From contig ML677364.1 of the NCBI GenBank assembly GCA_007922305.1, positions 18,684,260 through 18,748,259 on the forward strand: DNA of 64,000 nt, read 5' to 3'. This stretch comes from Dermatemys mawii. Lineage: Eukaryota > Chordata > Testudines > Dermatemydidae. The first letter of the stretch is position 1. Each line of letters starts with the position of its first letter. The notes under the pieces are model-generated. The model was not told the DNA's origin, did not search any database, and saw only the letters and a program-made list of their open reading frames with translations. Below, in pieces: positions 1-11,968 of this stretch. Both the position numbers and the translations under genes were made by a program.

Positions 1-1435
1 ATTATGCATCTGACAAGTTTGTTCTTTACAATAGTTTCAATCAATTTGCCTGGTACTGAAATCAAGCTTACTGGCCTGTAATTGCTAGGGTCACCTCTGG
101 ATCCCATTTTTAAAATTGGCATCATGTTAGTTATCCTCCAGTCCTTTGGTACAGAAGCTGGTTTAAATGACAGGTTACAAACTACAGTTAGTAGTTGTGC
201 AATTTCACATTTTAGTTCCTTCAAAACCCTTGGGTGATCTTCTGGTGCTGGTGACTTTACTGTTTAATTTATCAATTTCAAGACCTCCTCTAATGACACT
301 TCAATCTGAAACAGTTCCTCGGATTTGTCACCCTAAAAGAATGGCTAGGGTTTGGCAATCTCCCTCATCCATGAAGACTGATGTAAATAATTCATTTTGT
401 TTCTCCGCAATGGCCTTATCCTTGAGTGCTCCTTTAGCATCATCATCCAGTGGCTGCACTGGCTGTTTAGCAGGGTTCCTGCTTCTGATGTAATTACATT
501 TTTTTTTTTTGGCTATTACTTTGAGTCTTTGGCTAACTGTTCCTCAAATTCTTTTTTTGGCCTTCCTGATTATATTTTTAAACTCTGGCACATGAGATAT
601 ATTCTCATTTCTATTTTCCTCACTAGGATTTAACTTCCACTTTTTAAAAGGATGCCTTTTTGTCTCACTGCTTCTTTTGCTTTTTTGTTTAGCCATATTG
701 GCACTTTTTTGATTCGCTGTGTTTTTTAATTTGGAGTATGCAATTAAGTTGAGCCTGTGTTATGGTGCCTTTAAAAAGTTTCCATGCAGCTTACAGGGAT
801 TTCACTTTTGGTGATATACCTTTTAATTTCTGTGTAACTAGCTTCCTCTCTTTTGTATAGTTCCAGTTTCTGAAATTAAATGCTAGTGTTGAACTACTGT
901 GGTGTTTTCCCCACCACAGGGATGTTAAATTTAATTATATTATGGTCACTACTACCAAGCGGTCTAGCTATAGTCACCTCTTGGACTAGATCCTGTGCTC
1001 CACTTAGGACCAAATCAATAATTGGCTTTCCTCTTGTGGGTTCCAGGACTAGCTATTTTGAGAAGCAATCATTTAAGGTGTCATGAAACTGTCTGCATCC
1101 TGTCCTGAGGTGATACGTACCCAGGCAATATGGGAATAGTTGAAATCCCACATTATTATTGAGTTTATTTTTATAGCCTGTCTAATCTCCCTGAGCATTT
1201 CACAGTCACTATCACCATTCTGGTGACACAGTCATATATTCCTACTGCTTTACTCTTATTAGCAAAGAATTGCAATCCATAGAGATTCTATGGTACAGTT
1301 TGGTTCATTTACTATTTTTACTTCATTTGATTCTACTCTTTCACATGTAGTGCCACTCCCGCGCCAGCACAACCTGTTCTTTCCTTACGATATATTTTGT
1401 ACCCTGGTATTACTGTGTCCCATAAAACAATGTCA
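1..1435 (-). mobile_element. LINE fragment (CR1/L2-type), endonuclease-RT part
   Basis: On the minus strand conceptual translation gives pieces of a non-LTR retrotransposon ORF2. Near 920-1000 there is an endonuclease C-terminal SDH context (PLGSSDHNIIKFNIP). Near 360-430 there is a linker helix. Near 60-120 the RT N-terminal block GSRGDPSNYRPVSL is readable. The order endonuclease then RT runs from high to low coordinates. The frame is broken by many stops and indels, so this is a dead 5'-and-3' incomplete copy; the RT continues off the left edge. The family (CR1 versus L2-like) is inferred from the general motif style and the abundance of CR1 elsewhere in the window. The right boundary is approximate. 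Confidence 0.75.
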
Positions 1436-1963
1436 TCAAAATGCCTGTTAGCAGTGCAGCCCAAGCTGTCTCACTGTATTCTCATGTCCATGCTGTGCAG
1501 AGGGCTGACAAAATCTTGTGGAACTGGTTCTGTTTCAATTTAATAATGATTCAAGACTGTCAAATAATAAGCTCAAATGGAATTATTTAGTCAAAGATTA
1601 GTACAGCACTATACAGAACACATTGCCATCCTTGGGGTAAGGTATGGAGCTGGTGGAACACCAGCAGTTTGCATTGCCCTCCTAATTTTCCCACACTTGG
1701 TCTTTTTATAGAGTCTGAGACAAAGAATCCCCTTTTTCCCCACAATTAATTTCACTGGGGATTCCCAAAGAATCCCAAAAAAACCACTTTCCCACAATTA
1801 ATTTCACTGTATCCTCTTTTGACATTTTCTCTATTCATTTATGGAGTTTCTTTTATGGTATCTTTAAGTTACATGATCAATAAACTAAAGGGAATTCTAA
1901 TCAGTCACTGTTAGTGTTTCATCTCTTACAGATCCCATCTGTACTGTCAACGATCCCTTATTG
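1436..1963. other. Intronic stretch, no gene recognised
   Basis: Nothing identifiable is present. One 19-bp direct repeat (CCCACAATTAATTTCACTG) occurs at 1739-1757 and again at 1791-1809, probably a local duplication. Confidence 0.6.
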
Positions 1964-1968
1964 ACCAC

Positions 1969-2659
1969 TGTAGCGAAGCGGCGACTCACCCTCGGTGCCT
2001 CCTGCTGGTCCGTCCAGGGAATTAGCTTGCCAGCTCCTGGAGCACCCTCTGTAGGCTGTAGTCCCACATGCTACTGGCCCCCAGTACCCCTCCCTGGGCC
2101 CCGGTGCCCTCCTACCTCAGGTGCTGTGCCCCACAATACCTCCACCATCTCAGGGTCTGCCCTCCCCAAGGAAACACCCCCCATCCCCACCTTTGCTCAG
2201 TCTAGGCAACTGCCAGTCATCACTTGCCTCTGCTCACTGGGGCAGACTGCAGTCGAATTGCCACTCATCACTGGCAAGAGGGGGTTGGCCTGCTGCCTCT
2301 TTAGCCCTGGGCTGCCCCCTGCAACCCCAGTACCCTCAGTTGGGCCTTCCCTCTAGGCTCTGCAGCCTGGGGGTTTCCAGGCCAGAGCTTCCCCAGCTCC
2401 TTTGGCCTGGCCTGGCCCCACTCTAGGTACCTTGTGTTTCCCAGCAGCCAGGTCTGTCTACCTCTGGAGACAGGGGAGACACTACTCTCTCTGTTCCTGC
2501 CTCTCAGCCTTTAAGGCCAGCTAGAGTGTTTGGGGCGTGGCTACCCAGCTGAGCCTATTCTCCTAATCAGCCTGGGAGCTTTGCACTTACAGCCCCAGCC
2601 TTCTTTCAGGGCTGACTTTAACCCTTTTCTGGCTGGGAGCGGGTAGCCACCCCGCTACA
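1969..2659. mobile_element. Solo LTR (691 bp) with 5-bp target duplication
   Basis: The segment begins TGTAGCG and ends CGCTACA, a 7-bp perfect inverted terminus with the TG...CA ends usual for LTRs. It is bracketed by the identical 5-mer ACCAC at 1964-1968 and 2660-2664. It is GC-rich relative to its flanks and has no coding content. A 5-bp duplication fits Ty3/Gypsy or some ERV integrases. Its end (TTAACCC...CCCCGCTACA) is of the kind found in sauropsid Gypsy LTRs, but its sequence is not that of the Gypsy LTRs at 39.6-45.5 kb, so it represents another family. Orientation was not determined. It arose by LTR-LTR recombination or is a lone remnant. Confidence 0.8.
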
Positions 2660-2822
2660 ACCACACAATCCATTACAGAAAACAGCAGCCATAACAAGCA
2701 TTCCTTATCAATTGCTATGACTGCGTGTACCCCTTACACACTACTCTAATAGTCTTTAGAGAAAGAATGGCTTGAGGTAACTTTTAAAACTAATAGTTCA
2801 TTGGTCAGTAATATGGCAAAAA

Positions 2823-3860
2823 GTGTAGTTATATTATATGTAAAGTTATGAACATAAGCTGAAATTGTGATTGAAATGCGTTTACCAGACAAGTCTCAGG
2901 AGAGAAGTAAACCTGTTTATCAAAGACAAAAGACAGGCTGATGCCTCCAGCCAGGTGTCAATCACCTGTTATGCTTTGGCAATGAACGGGGGAGGAGGGG
3001 AACAGGAACTGATGGATCTGCATTTTAGCTATCATAGAACCTCTTTCACCTAAGAAAAAGGTGACTTCATGTCTCCATCCTCAGAGCAGGAAGTTATTTT
3101 ATCTAGGAATAATCTTCATGAAAATGCATCCCAAAGAGTGACTGACTATAAGAGGAAGGGGCAAAAACCCAGGATCTTTCTTTATCTCCCTCTTTCACCT
3201 AAGAAAAAGAAATCACCTTTGGACTTTGGGAGAGGTTCTGGCCTGAGAATTTGGTCAGCCCCATTGCTGGGAACTTGTGGTAAGTCCTTGAATCAGTTTT
3301 TGCTACTAGAAAGCATTTTATCTTTATTTCTCTTATAACTATTTCTGACTTTAGTACCTGATACTTTTACTCACTGAATCTATTTGTAGTTGCATAAACT
3401 TGCTTTCTTTTTTAATTAAAAGTATTCCAGTGCTGTCTTTAAACTGAATTGTTTGGTAACTCCAATAAAGCAGCAAACTGTTAGATATTGACCACTTACA
3501 TGGGCAACAGACTTCTAATATCTGAACTGTCCAGGAGAGGGCTGGAGAGTGCAGAACACAAACATTTTAGGGGAAATTCAGAACAGGGGGTGTGTTGGGG
3601 TTTCCCTGCAAGTAGTAACCGAGGCTGGTGAAAGCTAGAGCCTGGCTGGTGTGTTGCTGACCAGCTGCTCGGGTCAGAGTTGCTGGACAAGGCTGCAGCG
3701 AAACACAGACACTCAGGGTTGGACGTGCATGTGGTTTGGCTGTTTGTGAGGGGGATAGGTTGGCAGCTACAGCACCAAAGCACTGTGAGGCACCCAAGGT
3801 TACAGGACATGTGGTGACAACCCCTCAGTGGTCTGCATTGCACCCCAGAATGTGACACAG
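2823..3860 (+). mobile_element. ERV-like LTR remnant
   Basis: A long non-coding block contains an AATAAA signal at 3464-3469 (CTCCAATAAAGCAGC) followed by a GC-richer tail that ends near GTGACACA. This fits the U3-R-U5 layout of an LTR of about 1 kb. The boundaries are estimates and no target duplication was established. The 122-codon open frame on the minus strand at 3496-3864 has no recognisable domain and is not called as a gene. Confidence 0.4.
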
Positions 3861-4129
3861 TCACCCAGTTTTGTTTATACTTCTGGAGATACTTTGAGGG
3901 CGGGTGGGGGTCTCTTCCCTGAAGATCTGGACTACATTAGTAAAGTCAGAGTGAGAATCAGGGTTAAGAGGCTACACACATTTCGTTGCTGAGTTCATTT
4001 TCCCTTTACCCACTACGTTGAAGAGAAGGTCAAAGAACTTTTTAGCTTAAATATGTATACAAAATCAAAAAGCATATAATAGAACTGAGAGTTTAACATA
4101 CAAAAATCATAAAAGTTAATTTACTAACT

Positions 4130-4620
4130 CTGACTGGGCAAGGCCAGATGGCTATAGTAAGGTAATGGGAGACAGATATATTAGCCACAGGCTAAACAAA
4201 TCCCTATTACCAGGATAAACAAATGGCAGCTGCTCCAGGTCAGTTAACATACCTGGGCCAATTAAGGTCTTTCCAGAAGGCAAGAAGGACTGCTAGGGTG
4301 ATCAGGACACCTGACGCCAATAGGGGCTTACTGAAGCTAGTTAAAAGCCTCTCATTTAGTCAGGTGGGTCCCCGTGTGAGGAGCTGTAGCAGGAAGTTGC
4401 GCTGTTGGAGAGACTGAGCAGTACAAATCATATCAGGCACAAGGAAGGAGGCCCTGAGGTAAGGGTGAAGTGGAGCTTGAGAAAGTGGGAGGCAGCTGGT
4501 AGGGAGGTGGCCCAGGAAATTGTACGCATCCTGTTTCTAAAAAGTCAGCTACCAAAGCTGATGCTATTAGGGTCCTTGGGCTGGATCCTGGAGTAGAGGG
4601 CGGAACTGGGCTCCCCTCTT
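4130..4620. repeat. Unclassified repeat-like block
   Basis: A GC-richer block resembles decayed interspersed retroelement sequence, with purine-rich stretches around 4430-4520. No termini, domain or family could be assigned. Flanking 3861-4129 shows nothing. Confidence 0.25.
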
Positions 4621-5959
4621 TGCCCCATGATTAATCACTGAGACTGGGAGATAACAGACTGTGCAAGGGAGGGTAGCTTCTTCTCACCTCCCTCGCTTGT
4701 TTATAATGAAGATGGCTCAGTAGGCTGTGACCTTTGCTTTTAGAGAGAGAAGTGCTATATGGAGGGTCAGAGTGAGCCTCTGTGGCTAGCAAAATCTGCC
4801 AGGAAACATGGGACCCACAGAGACAAGGACAAAGCTTTGTCACAAACTAGACGACATATTATCCCCTCACAATCAGCTACCCAAGACCGTGTCCTTGATA
4901 CAAAAGAGGGAAAAACTGAAGTCACTCAGGAGTGATCTAGTAAATTCTTGTTAGGATCTACAGGCAAGTCAACAAAAGCGATTAGAGGCTGTTAGATTAA
5001 CAGACTTACCATGGATCTGTTACCTTTAATCCATTACAAACGAACTCACTGACACAAACGAAATCTACCCAGGCCAGAAAATACACTGAAGTAGATTAAG
5101 AAAGCTTGTGAACACCAGAAACTGTCTCAACTCTTCAAAGTAAGAGCAAAACTGCAGGTTTTCTGGAAAGATCAGCAGTCTTCCCTTGCTGCTGCTTTCA
5201 ATAATTCATAGTGAGTGGCATGTTTAACCTACCTTGCTGAGAACTTTGGACACCTGAAGGAGCTGAATTCTTTTCTCAAGGAGTAGAATATGAATGTTTT
5301 AAACATAGAAACTGGTCTTTCCTAGTATAAAGAGCAAACTTTGAAGTTTTTCCCACTTGTTTCAAACTCCATCCCCGGACAGCAAGATAGGTTCATCATA
5401 TTAAATTGTGAGTATATTTAAAATTTAGTACAGTTGGCTTTTTTTCCCCCTTATATATACATGTATGTATATAAAACTAAAACATTTACAATTTATTTTT
5501 ATACCTGGTATGTTTATAATTACCAAATATCAGAAGATAGTTAGGGTTAGAGATTGTTAGGTAAGGTAGCCATTATTGATAAATTTGGGAAATTTTCTGA
5601 GAGCTCAGTACTCTCCTCCAAATAATTCCTCTGTTCCGTAAGCTTCTTGTATGAAGTCATTTTTCTTCCAAACCAACAGCTTGTAACAAGAGATGTCAGA
5701 GTGGAAACATTTGTCTACTTTCATGTGTAACTAATTGCACACACTCAAAAGTGTAACGGAGAGAGGAAGAGGGAAACGCTCATCAGTGCCCACACTCAGA
5801 AAATCACTTTACATGTACTAACACATGACTGAGAAGAAATGCAAAGTAATGCACATTGAAAAACATAATACCAACTGTATATACAGAAAATGATGGGATT
5901 TAAATTAGCTGTTATGACTCAAAATATATCTTGGAGTGAATGAATAGTTCTCTGAAAAT
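4621..5959. other. Intronic stretch, nothing recognised
   Basis: AT-rich intron-type DNA without recognisable repeats, exons or RNA genes. It includes a small TATATA/TGTATG-rich patch at about 5452-5475. Confidence 0.5.
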
Positions 5960-6700
5960 ATCTGCTCAATATGCAGCAGCAGTCAAAAAAGGCTAACAAT
6001 GTTAGGAACTATTAGGAAAAGGATAAACAACCAGTAAACATCACAGTGCCACTATATGAATCCATGGTAGGCCCACACTTGAATACTGCACATAGTTCTG
6101 GTCACCCCTATTAAAAAGATATTATAATTGGAAAACGTACAGAGAAGGGTAACAAATTATTAGGAAATGGAACCACTTCCATATGAGGAGAGATTAAAAA
6201 GACTGGGGCTCTTCATCTTGGAAAATAGATGATTAAGGGGTGATAGGTCTATAAAACCATGAATGGGGTGGAAAAAGAATAAGTATTATTTACACTTTCA
6301 TATAACAAAAGAACCAGGGGTCACTCAATTAAATTTACAGGCAGCAGGTTTAAAACAAACAAAGGGAACTCAACCTGTGGAACTTGTTTCCAGGGGATAC
6401 TGGAAAGGCCAAAAGTATAATTAGGTTAAACAAAGAATTAGGAAAGTTCATGGAGGATAGGTCCATCAGTGGTTATTAGCCAAGATGATCAGGCATGTAA
6501 CCCCATGCTCTGGATGTCCTTAGGCCTCTGATTGCCAGTTACGGGGACTACGTGATGGGATGGATCACTTGATAATTGCCCTGTTCTGTTCATTCCCTCT
6601 GAAGCATCTGGCATTGGCCACTGTTGGAAGACAGCATACTGGACTAGATGGACCACTAGATAAGAACGACCATAGTGGGTCAGACTATATTCTTATAAAC
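5960..6700 (+). mobile_element. CR1 LINE 3' end
   Basis: A plus-strand CR1 tail is recognisable from landmarks used across sauropsid CR1 copies. These include GAATACTGCACATAGTTCTGGTCA near 6080, the AGGAGAGATTAAAAAGACTGGG block near 6186, and the terminal CTGGACTAGATGGACCA followed by CATAGTGGGTCAGA near 6640-6690. It is 5'-truncated and diverged with small indels, so it is an old insertion. It carries only the extreme ORF2 C-terminus and 3' UTR. Confidence 0.75.
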
Positions 6701-7762
6701 TCACTATGAAACCAAAACCCCATTAACCAAAGACTTCATTGCCACCACAGACTTGCCCTCAGAAATGCCAACATAACCTTTCAAACAAAATCAAAGATGA
6801 CCTAAAAGCACAACTTTTGGAGAGAAAAAATTAGGTAGGAGTAAGAAAGAATAGAACACACTTGCTGGAATTCAGCCTGAGCCATCAGCCCTTTGTCACA
6901 CAACTACAAACAAGATGCGCCTTTCACATGGCTCTTCAGCCTTACCTCTAAGCTGGAGGAGGCCTGTCATTTACGGTTATCCCATGCAAAGTCTCCAGCC
7001 AGAGCAGCCTCCGGCAGATGAAGGGTTTTGGTATGTAACTTGCAGCTTTTGAGCTTTAAACAAGCAAGCAAGCAGCATATTTTATAAATCAATCACTGCG
7101 GGATGGCTGCCATTGGAGTAAAGACAGTTAAACTTGCTCTTGAGATTGACAGATTTTGATTAGTCACAGAAGTGATATGAAAAATTGTAGGTTAACAATA
7201 TAATGAGCAGGTTTGAGCTGGCAAGGGTGGGCAGGTTAATACCCTTGCTGACACTAAAATCTTTGCCCAGAAGCAGGAAGAGCTTGGCTCTAGTGATTCT
7301 TGGCTCTGTGAAATTAATACAAAGTTTGCCATCTCTCAAGACTATTTCCTGCTTTTAGAATAAACTGAATTTGTACACTTATAGCCACCTAAAAAAAATC
7401 AAGACAATGTTTTATTGTCCATGATCTGCCAACAAACCAGAAAAAAAAAAGCAGCAAGATGACTTTAGAGATCCACTGCTAACTCTGAACTAAGCAAGTG
7501 TGACCTTGTTTAGAGCCCCAGAACTCCTGCTGGTAGAGGTGGATACTGAGATTTTATTTGGAGGGGTATATTGCAAGAGGAGGTCTGATTTAGGCTTATG
7601 GGCTTGGGCTGCTGGGCTAAAAATTGCAATTTAGACATTTGGTCTTATGCCGGAATCTTCAACTCAATGAGCAGGGAGAATCGCAGAGCCAGGGTCCAGC
7701 CCGAGCCTGAATTTTCAGCCCTGCAGCCTAAACCCTGTTAGTCTGTCAGTTGAGTCAGGCTC
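6701..7762. other. Intronic stretch, nothing recognised
   Basis: No feature could be supported. Only short homopolymer A runs (for example near 7440) and a small AAGCA-type repeat near 7060 are visible. Confidence 0.5.
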
Positions 7763-7765
7763 TGA

Positions 7766-8441
7766 GGCCATGGTTACACTGGCACTTTATAGCGCTATAA
7801 AGCCCCCACGAGCGCTATAACCTACTCCCCGTCCACACTGGCAAGGCACTAATAGCACTATAACCGTGGAGTTATAGCGCTATTATAAATCCACCTGCTC
7901 ATGGGGAATAAGGGCTGTAGCGCAGCTGCTGTAGCGCTACAGCAAGAATGTGGACACTCACTGCGCTACAAGTGATCTCTGGAGATGCCTAGAGCCATTT
8001 AAGGCAATTGACGTCTCTTCCCTTTGTTTTGAACTCGGCTGGAGGAATGCGGAAGTACCTCTTTAGAGTTTCTTTCTTAACTCGGCAGATAAGCAATGCA
8101 AATGTTTAAGGAGGGAGCCTGTGTGAAAACAAAGCCTTCTGTGAACGGAGGCTCACTGACAGGCTTTCAGAAAAACGGAAAAACCACTGTCTCTCTCCCT
8201 CCGCATACACACAACGCGTCCCCCCTCACCCCCCTCGTTTAAAAAGCACGTTGCACCCAGCTGAATGCTGGGATACCTGCCCTAATGCGCTGCTCTTAAT
8301 GCCGCATTAAGTGCCCCAAATGTGGCCATGCTATACCGCAGGAGCATCTGAGTGTGGACATACAATAGCGCTATACATATTACTGTATAAGGGGACCGCT
8401 ATAACCTATAGCGCTATAATCTTGTAAGTGTAACCATACCC
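7766..8441 (+). mobile_element. Harbinger deletion derivative (MITE), copy 1
   Basis: This is a 676-bp non-autonomous element. Its left end GGCCATGGTTACACT and right end AGTGTAACCATACCC form a 15-bp TIR with two mismatches. TGA flanks both sides (7763-7765 and 8442-8444), a 3-bp duplication of the Harbinger kind. The first ~200 bp match the left end of the large Harbinger element starting at 60870, up to about CACTGCGC. The rest is expected to match that element's right end, which lies outside the window. AGCGCT-centred palindromes recur at 7791, 7811, 7876, 7933, 8367 and 8410. No coding sequence is present. Confidence 0.85.
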
Positions 8442-8444
8442 TGA

Positions 8445-9134
8445 GACATGGTTCCATGGAATTTCTATTGCAGTGTAGATACAAAGGGAGTCCTTCCAGG
8501 TAAGTGTGAGCCAGGGTGTTTCTCATTCTGCTTACTGATTAGCATGCATTATTGATAGTATTTTTCTTGACTATAGTTTGCCTTAATTATATCTGAGACG
8601 CTATAACGCTTGTTGTAAAGGATCTAAGGAATCTAAACTTTAAAATTTAGTATAAGTTCAAAATGCTTTCTGAATCCAGCTCATATTAACACCTGCCAAC
8701 AAACAAATCTTTCCCCTTCATTCATTGGATAGTTTTGTTTGGAACCCTTTTAATGCAATAAACACACATGAATTTTTAAATCATCGTCTTGTCAATAAGA
8801 GTCATTCATAATGTTGCCCCTCTGCCAAGCAGTAAGATATTTCAGGCCCCTGCAGGTTGGCTTTCCATCACAGAAATCAGTGGTGCAGATTCTGGGAGTA
8901 TTTGTAATGCAATTTGCTTATTTTACACCAGACCTGGAACAGAGCTAGTCAAACAGAAGGCAGCCATTCCTCTCTTGCAGAAGCCAAAACACTCATGCCT
9001 GGTTCCCAGGCAGAAACTCTGTCCCCAAAAATTTACTATAGTTAGAGAAATTAAGGCAGAGAGCAAACTCTCCAGGAACTTGCAACACCTCCCTTTGAGT
9101 ATAAATACCACTCTGGAACTAAACAACAACTGTG
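8445..9134. other. Intronic stretch, nothing recognised
   Basis: No repeat or exon is recognised. A 118-codon open frame at 8789-9145 has no domain and lacks splice or family support. Confidence 0.45.
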
Positions 9135-9830
9135 GACCCAGGTGATCCTTCCTAGCCCCATCTACTGAGCGAGTTGCAGAGCTTAAAAGGGAGCCAGACA
9201 GCTCAGAAGGGGCCTGATAGTGCAGGGAGAGAGATCTATCCTGAGCACTCCTGAAGAAGGGTTCTAGAGAGTCTCCCTGTGAAGCCCAGAGGGACTGTAG
9301 GTTCCGTTATTCTCCTTTTCTTTGCTACTGTGCCAGGCTAGGACTTTGGCAGGATAGCCAGTTGTACGAAGTAGCCCAGGATGGCAGCGTTAAAGCACCC
9401 TTAAGTGCTGGACACTGTTGCTTTTCACAGTGTCCTAGGCTGGAGCCTGGTGGAGTGGGAGGGCCCGGCGTCCCCTACCAACCACCCACTTATGGTGGGC
9501 ATGAAAGCCCTCCTCCAGACTCCCCTGGGGGAAACCGGGAGAGGGTAAAGAATCTGCAAGGTCCATGGCTGGCACTGAACACCCACAAGAGTCAAACATA
9601 CTGTCTTCCACTTCCCTCTCATCCCGTCTTGGGACTCTATTAACCCAGAAAGGAATAATGGCTAATTGATAACATGACCAGAAGGTCAGGCTAACACCAA
9701 CAAAAAGTCAGAGTGTCACAGAATGTGACAATGGCCAATGAGAGGTGTTTGGGTGAGTACAGACCTATTAGATCTCTCTAACCACTAGGCAACACCACTA
9801 GTGAGTCACCCATAGGCTCCCCAAAAAAGA
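9135..9830 (+). repeat. Unclassified retroelement-like repeat
   Basis: A GC-richer block runs through GAGAGAGATCTATCCTGAGCA, a TGCCAGGCTAGGACTTTGGC patch and a GTCAGAGTGTCACAGAATG tail. It reads like a high-copy LTR-type interspersed repeat of turtles, but I cannot name the family or fix its ends. Open frames on both strands here (9362-9643 plus, 9425-9622 minus) have no recognisable domains. Confidence 0.3.
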
Positions 9831-11355
9831 ATAATCATAAAACTAAAATGAACACAAGTATTTCTGAAAGACACTGCTTACACATGAAGAAAGAGACCCT
9901 GCAAGGCTATGTGTCACAGTGCCACCTGGTGACTCCCACCATCGGCAACAACCTGCAATAAAGGTCATTTTTTTCTTTTAAAGACATTAATGTACAGCAG
10001 CACTTCATTGGCCAGCCTGAGGATGAATAATTGCATTATTGAAAGCAGAGCATTTCATCTCAGCAAAGACAGGATTCTAACCCTTATCTAAATTGAGCTT
10101 CATGGAGGACGAGCTTAATCTTTTCAGCTGTGGAAGGTGCTGAAATGAGGGCAGATAGTACAGTCTTCAATTCTACGGGTTTGCAAGTGTATGTGTGCCA
10201 ACTGGAAGCCTCTATTTTCTATCCCCTGGAGAGCACAATGAGAGTTGCTTGCTAATACCAATTTGCTTGTAAGATGTGCACATAAAGATACAGTCAAAAA
10301 GGAAAATGAGGGAAAGCCCAGAATGTCATGAATATAAACAACTAAAGGGCTTTTCCAACCAATTATTTTTCAAACCATGCAAAAGGAGTATGTCAAGTAG
10401 GCTAACAGACTCATCTAGCTATTGTTTGCCTGTGACAGGCAGTTTCATGAAAATCTCATCACACTAAACTACATTTTTACAGGGGCTAGGAAATTAGTTG
10501 AAAACTATTTTTCAAAGTTTTCCTTTAGATATACGTTGTTTTCCCCTGACAGGGGAACTCTCCCCCACCCATGAATGCTGACACCTTTAAAGTAACCAAG
10601 ATTTTCTACATGAAAACAAAAGTACGAATTGTTTTGTAGTTGTCAAGAAATATCCCTCTGAGTATTCTAAGAAGTAGAAAGAGCTGACAAGATGTCCAAC
10701 GTGGGTTTTTGGCAAGAGGCTACTCTGATGCTCCCCCTGGGATACCTAGGGTTGTGAGGCAACTCACCGCCACTGAACACTGCCCTTAGTGTGAAGCCGT
10801 CTTGTCTGTCTCTATTGTAGCTCAGCTCCCTGAAACCAACAGCAACCGGCATCACAAGCTCTCCAAGCTTCCATGGACCTCGCTTTCTCCGTGCAGGTTA
10901 GTGACAGGCACACACCATCCCAAGGCCTCGAAGTGCTCCATGCAGTGCCCATGTCTTAACCACTGCACATGAAAATGACCAGGTCTGCTGGCCAAGGGAC
11001 CACTATACATAGCTTGAATGCTACAGCTCAAGTTCGGGTCCTGGATACCATATCACTAAGACACAGTTAGAATGAAACCAAATCGCAACTTATCAAAAGT
11101 TAAGTTTTAAGAGATAGTGAGTGAGTAAGGACAATGATGGAAACAGAAATGGTGACAAAAAGTATAACATTCTTCCTAGAATCTAAATAACTAACTGCTA
11201 AACCCTTCTCTAAAGCGGCTTCTCACCTAAAGCAACCTCCCAGCATTTCCCAGGTTGGGATCCCTCTTTCCTGAATGCAAAGAATGCTGTCCTTTTTTAC
11301 TGCTTGGTGAATGATAAAGGTGTTCTTTAATGAGGGCTCTCACCTCCTGAGCCTC
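9831..11355. other. Intronic stretch, nothing recognised
   Basis: No gene, RNA or clear repeat boundary was seen in this segment. Confidence 0.45.
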
Positions 11356-11363
11356 TACTATGG

Positions 11364-11960
11364 CAGAGGTCTCCAAACTTTGAGACGAGGGCCATATTAG
11401 ATTTTTGAAGGGGCTTCGCGGGCAGAAGCGACTAAAAAAAAATATATATGCAAATATATGAAAATCATAAAAACCAAAACTACTTTACTGTGTCAGTGTT
11501 GAATTAAATCCTAAATCAGGTATAAAAGTATTTGTATAATCAATGCAGGTGCTGTGAAATCACACAAAATATTTGTCAATACATTAAAAATCATTTCACA
11601 TTTTTAAATTTTATTTCCATCCTATTAACTCCATTTATTGGAGATGTAATTAAGTATCTGGCTTGTATTTTTACTCTAAGGCAGGGCTCCGTGCCTGCTC
11701 GGCTGCAGCAGCGACTCTCCCCTAAGTTGGCTCCCCTTTTGGGGGACACTGGCTCCTTGGGGCACTCACCCCTTCACACAGCTCAGCTGAGCTGCTCCCA
11801 CGAGTGAGCTGCTGCCGACGGCCCCTCCCCCGTCTGCTCAACGTGCCTGCTCAGCTGCAGCAGCCTTTGCCTACTCGCTTCTCCCCTGTTGGTTGAGGGG
11901 CCGGACAAATCGAAGCCGCGGGCTCGATCCGGCCCTCAGGCCGTAGTTTGGAGACCCCTG
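11364..11960. mobile_element. hAT-type non-autonomous element, 597 bp
   Basis: The left end is CAGAGGTCTCCAAACT. The right end, read on the other strand, is CAGGGGTCTCCAAACT, so the TIR is nearly perfect. An exact 8-bp duplication TACTATGG occurs at 11356-11363 and 11961-11968. CA-start TIRs with 8-bp duplications are the hAT signature. The interior has a GC-rich segment near 11690-11930 and an A-rich left part, with no transposase. Confidence 0.9.
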
Positions 11961-11968
11961 TACTATGG

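Noticed and set aside
3496..3864. 122-codon minus-strand frame, Cys/Ser-rich
   Set aside because: Lies in LTR-like DNA with no domain; likely chance.
8789..9145. 118-codon open frame
   Set aside because: No recognisable family, no splice context, partly in repeat-like DNA.
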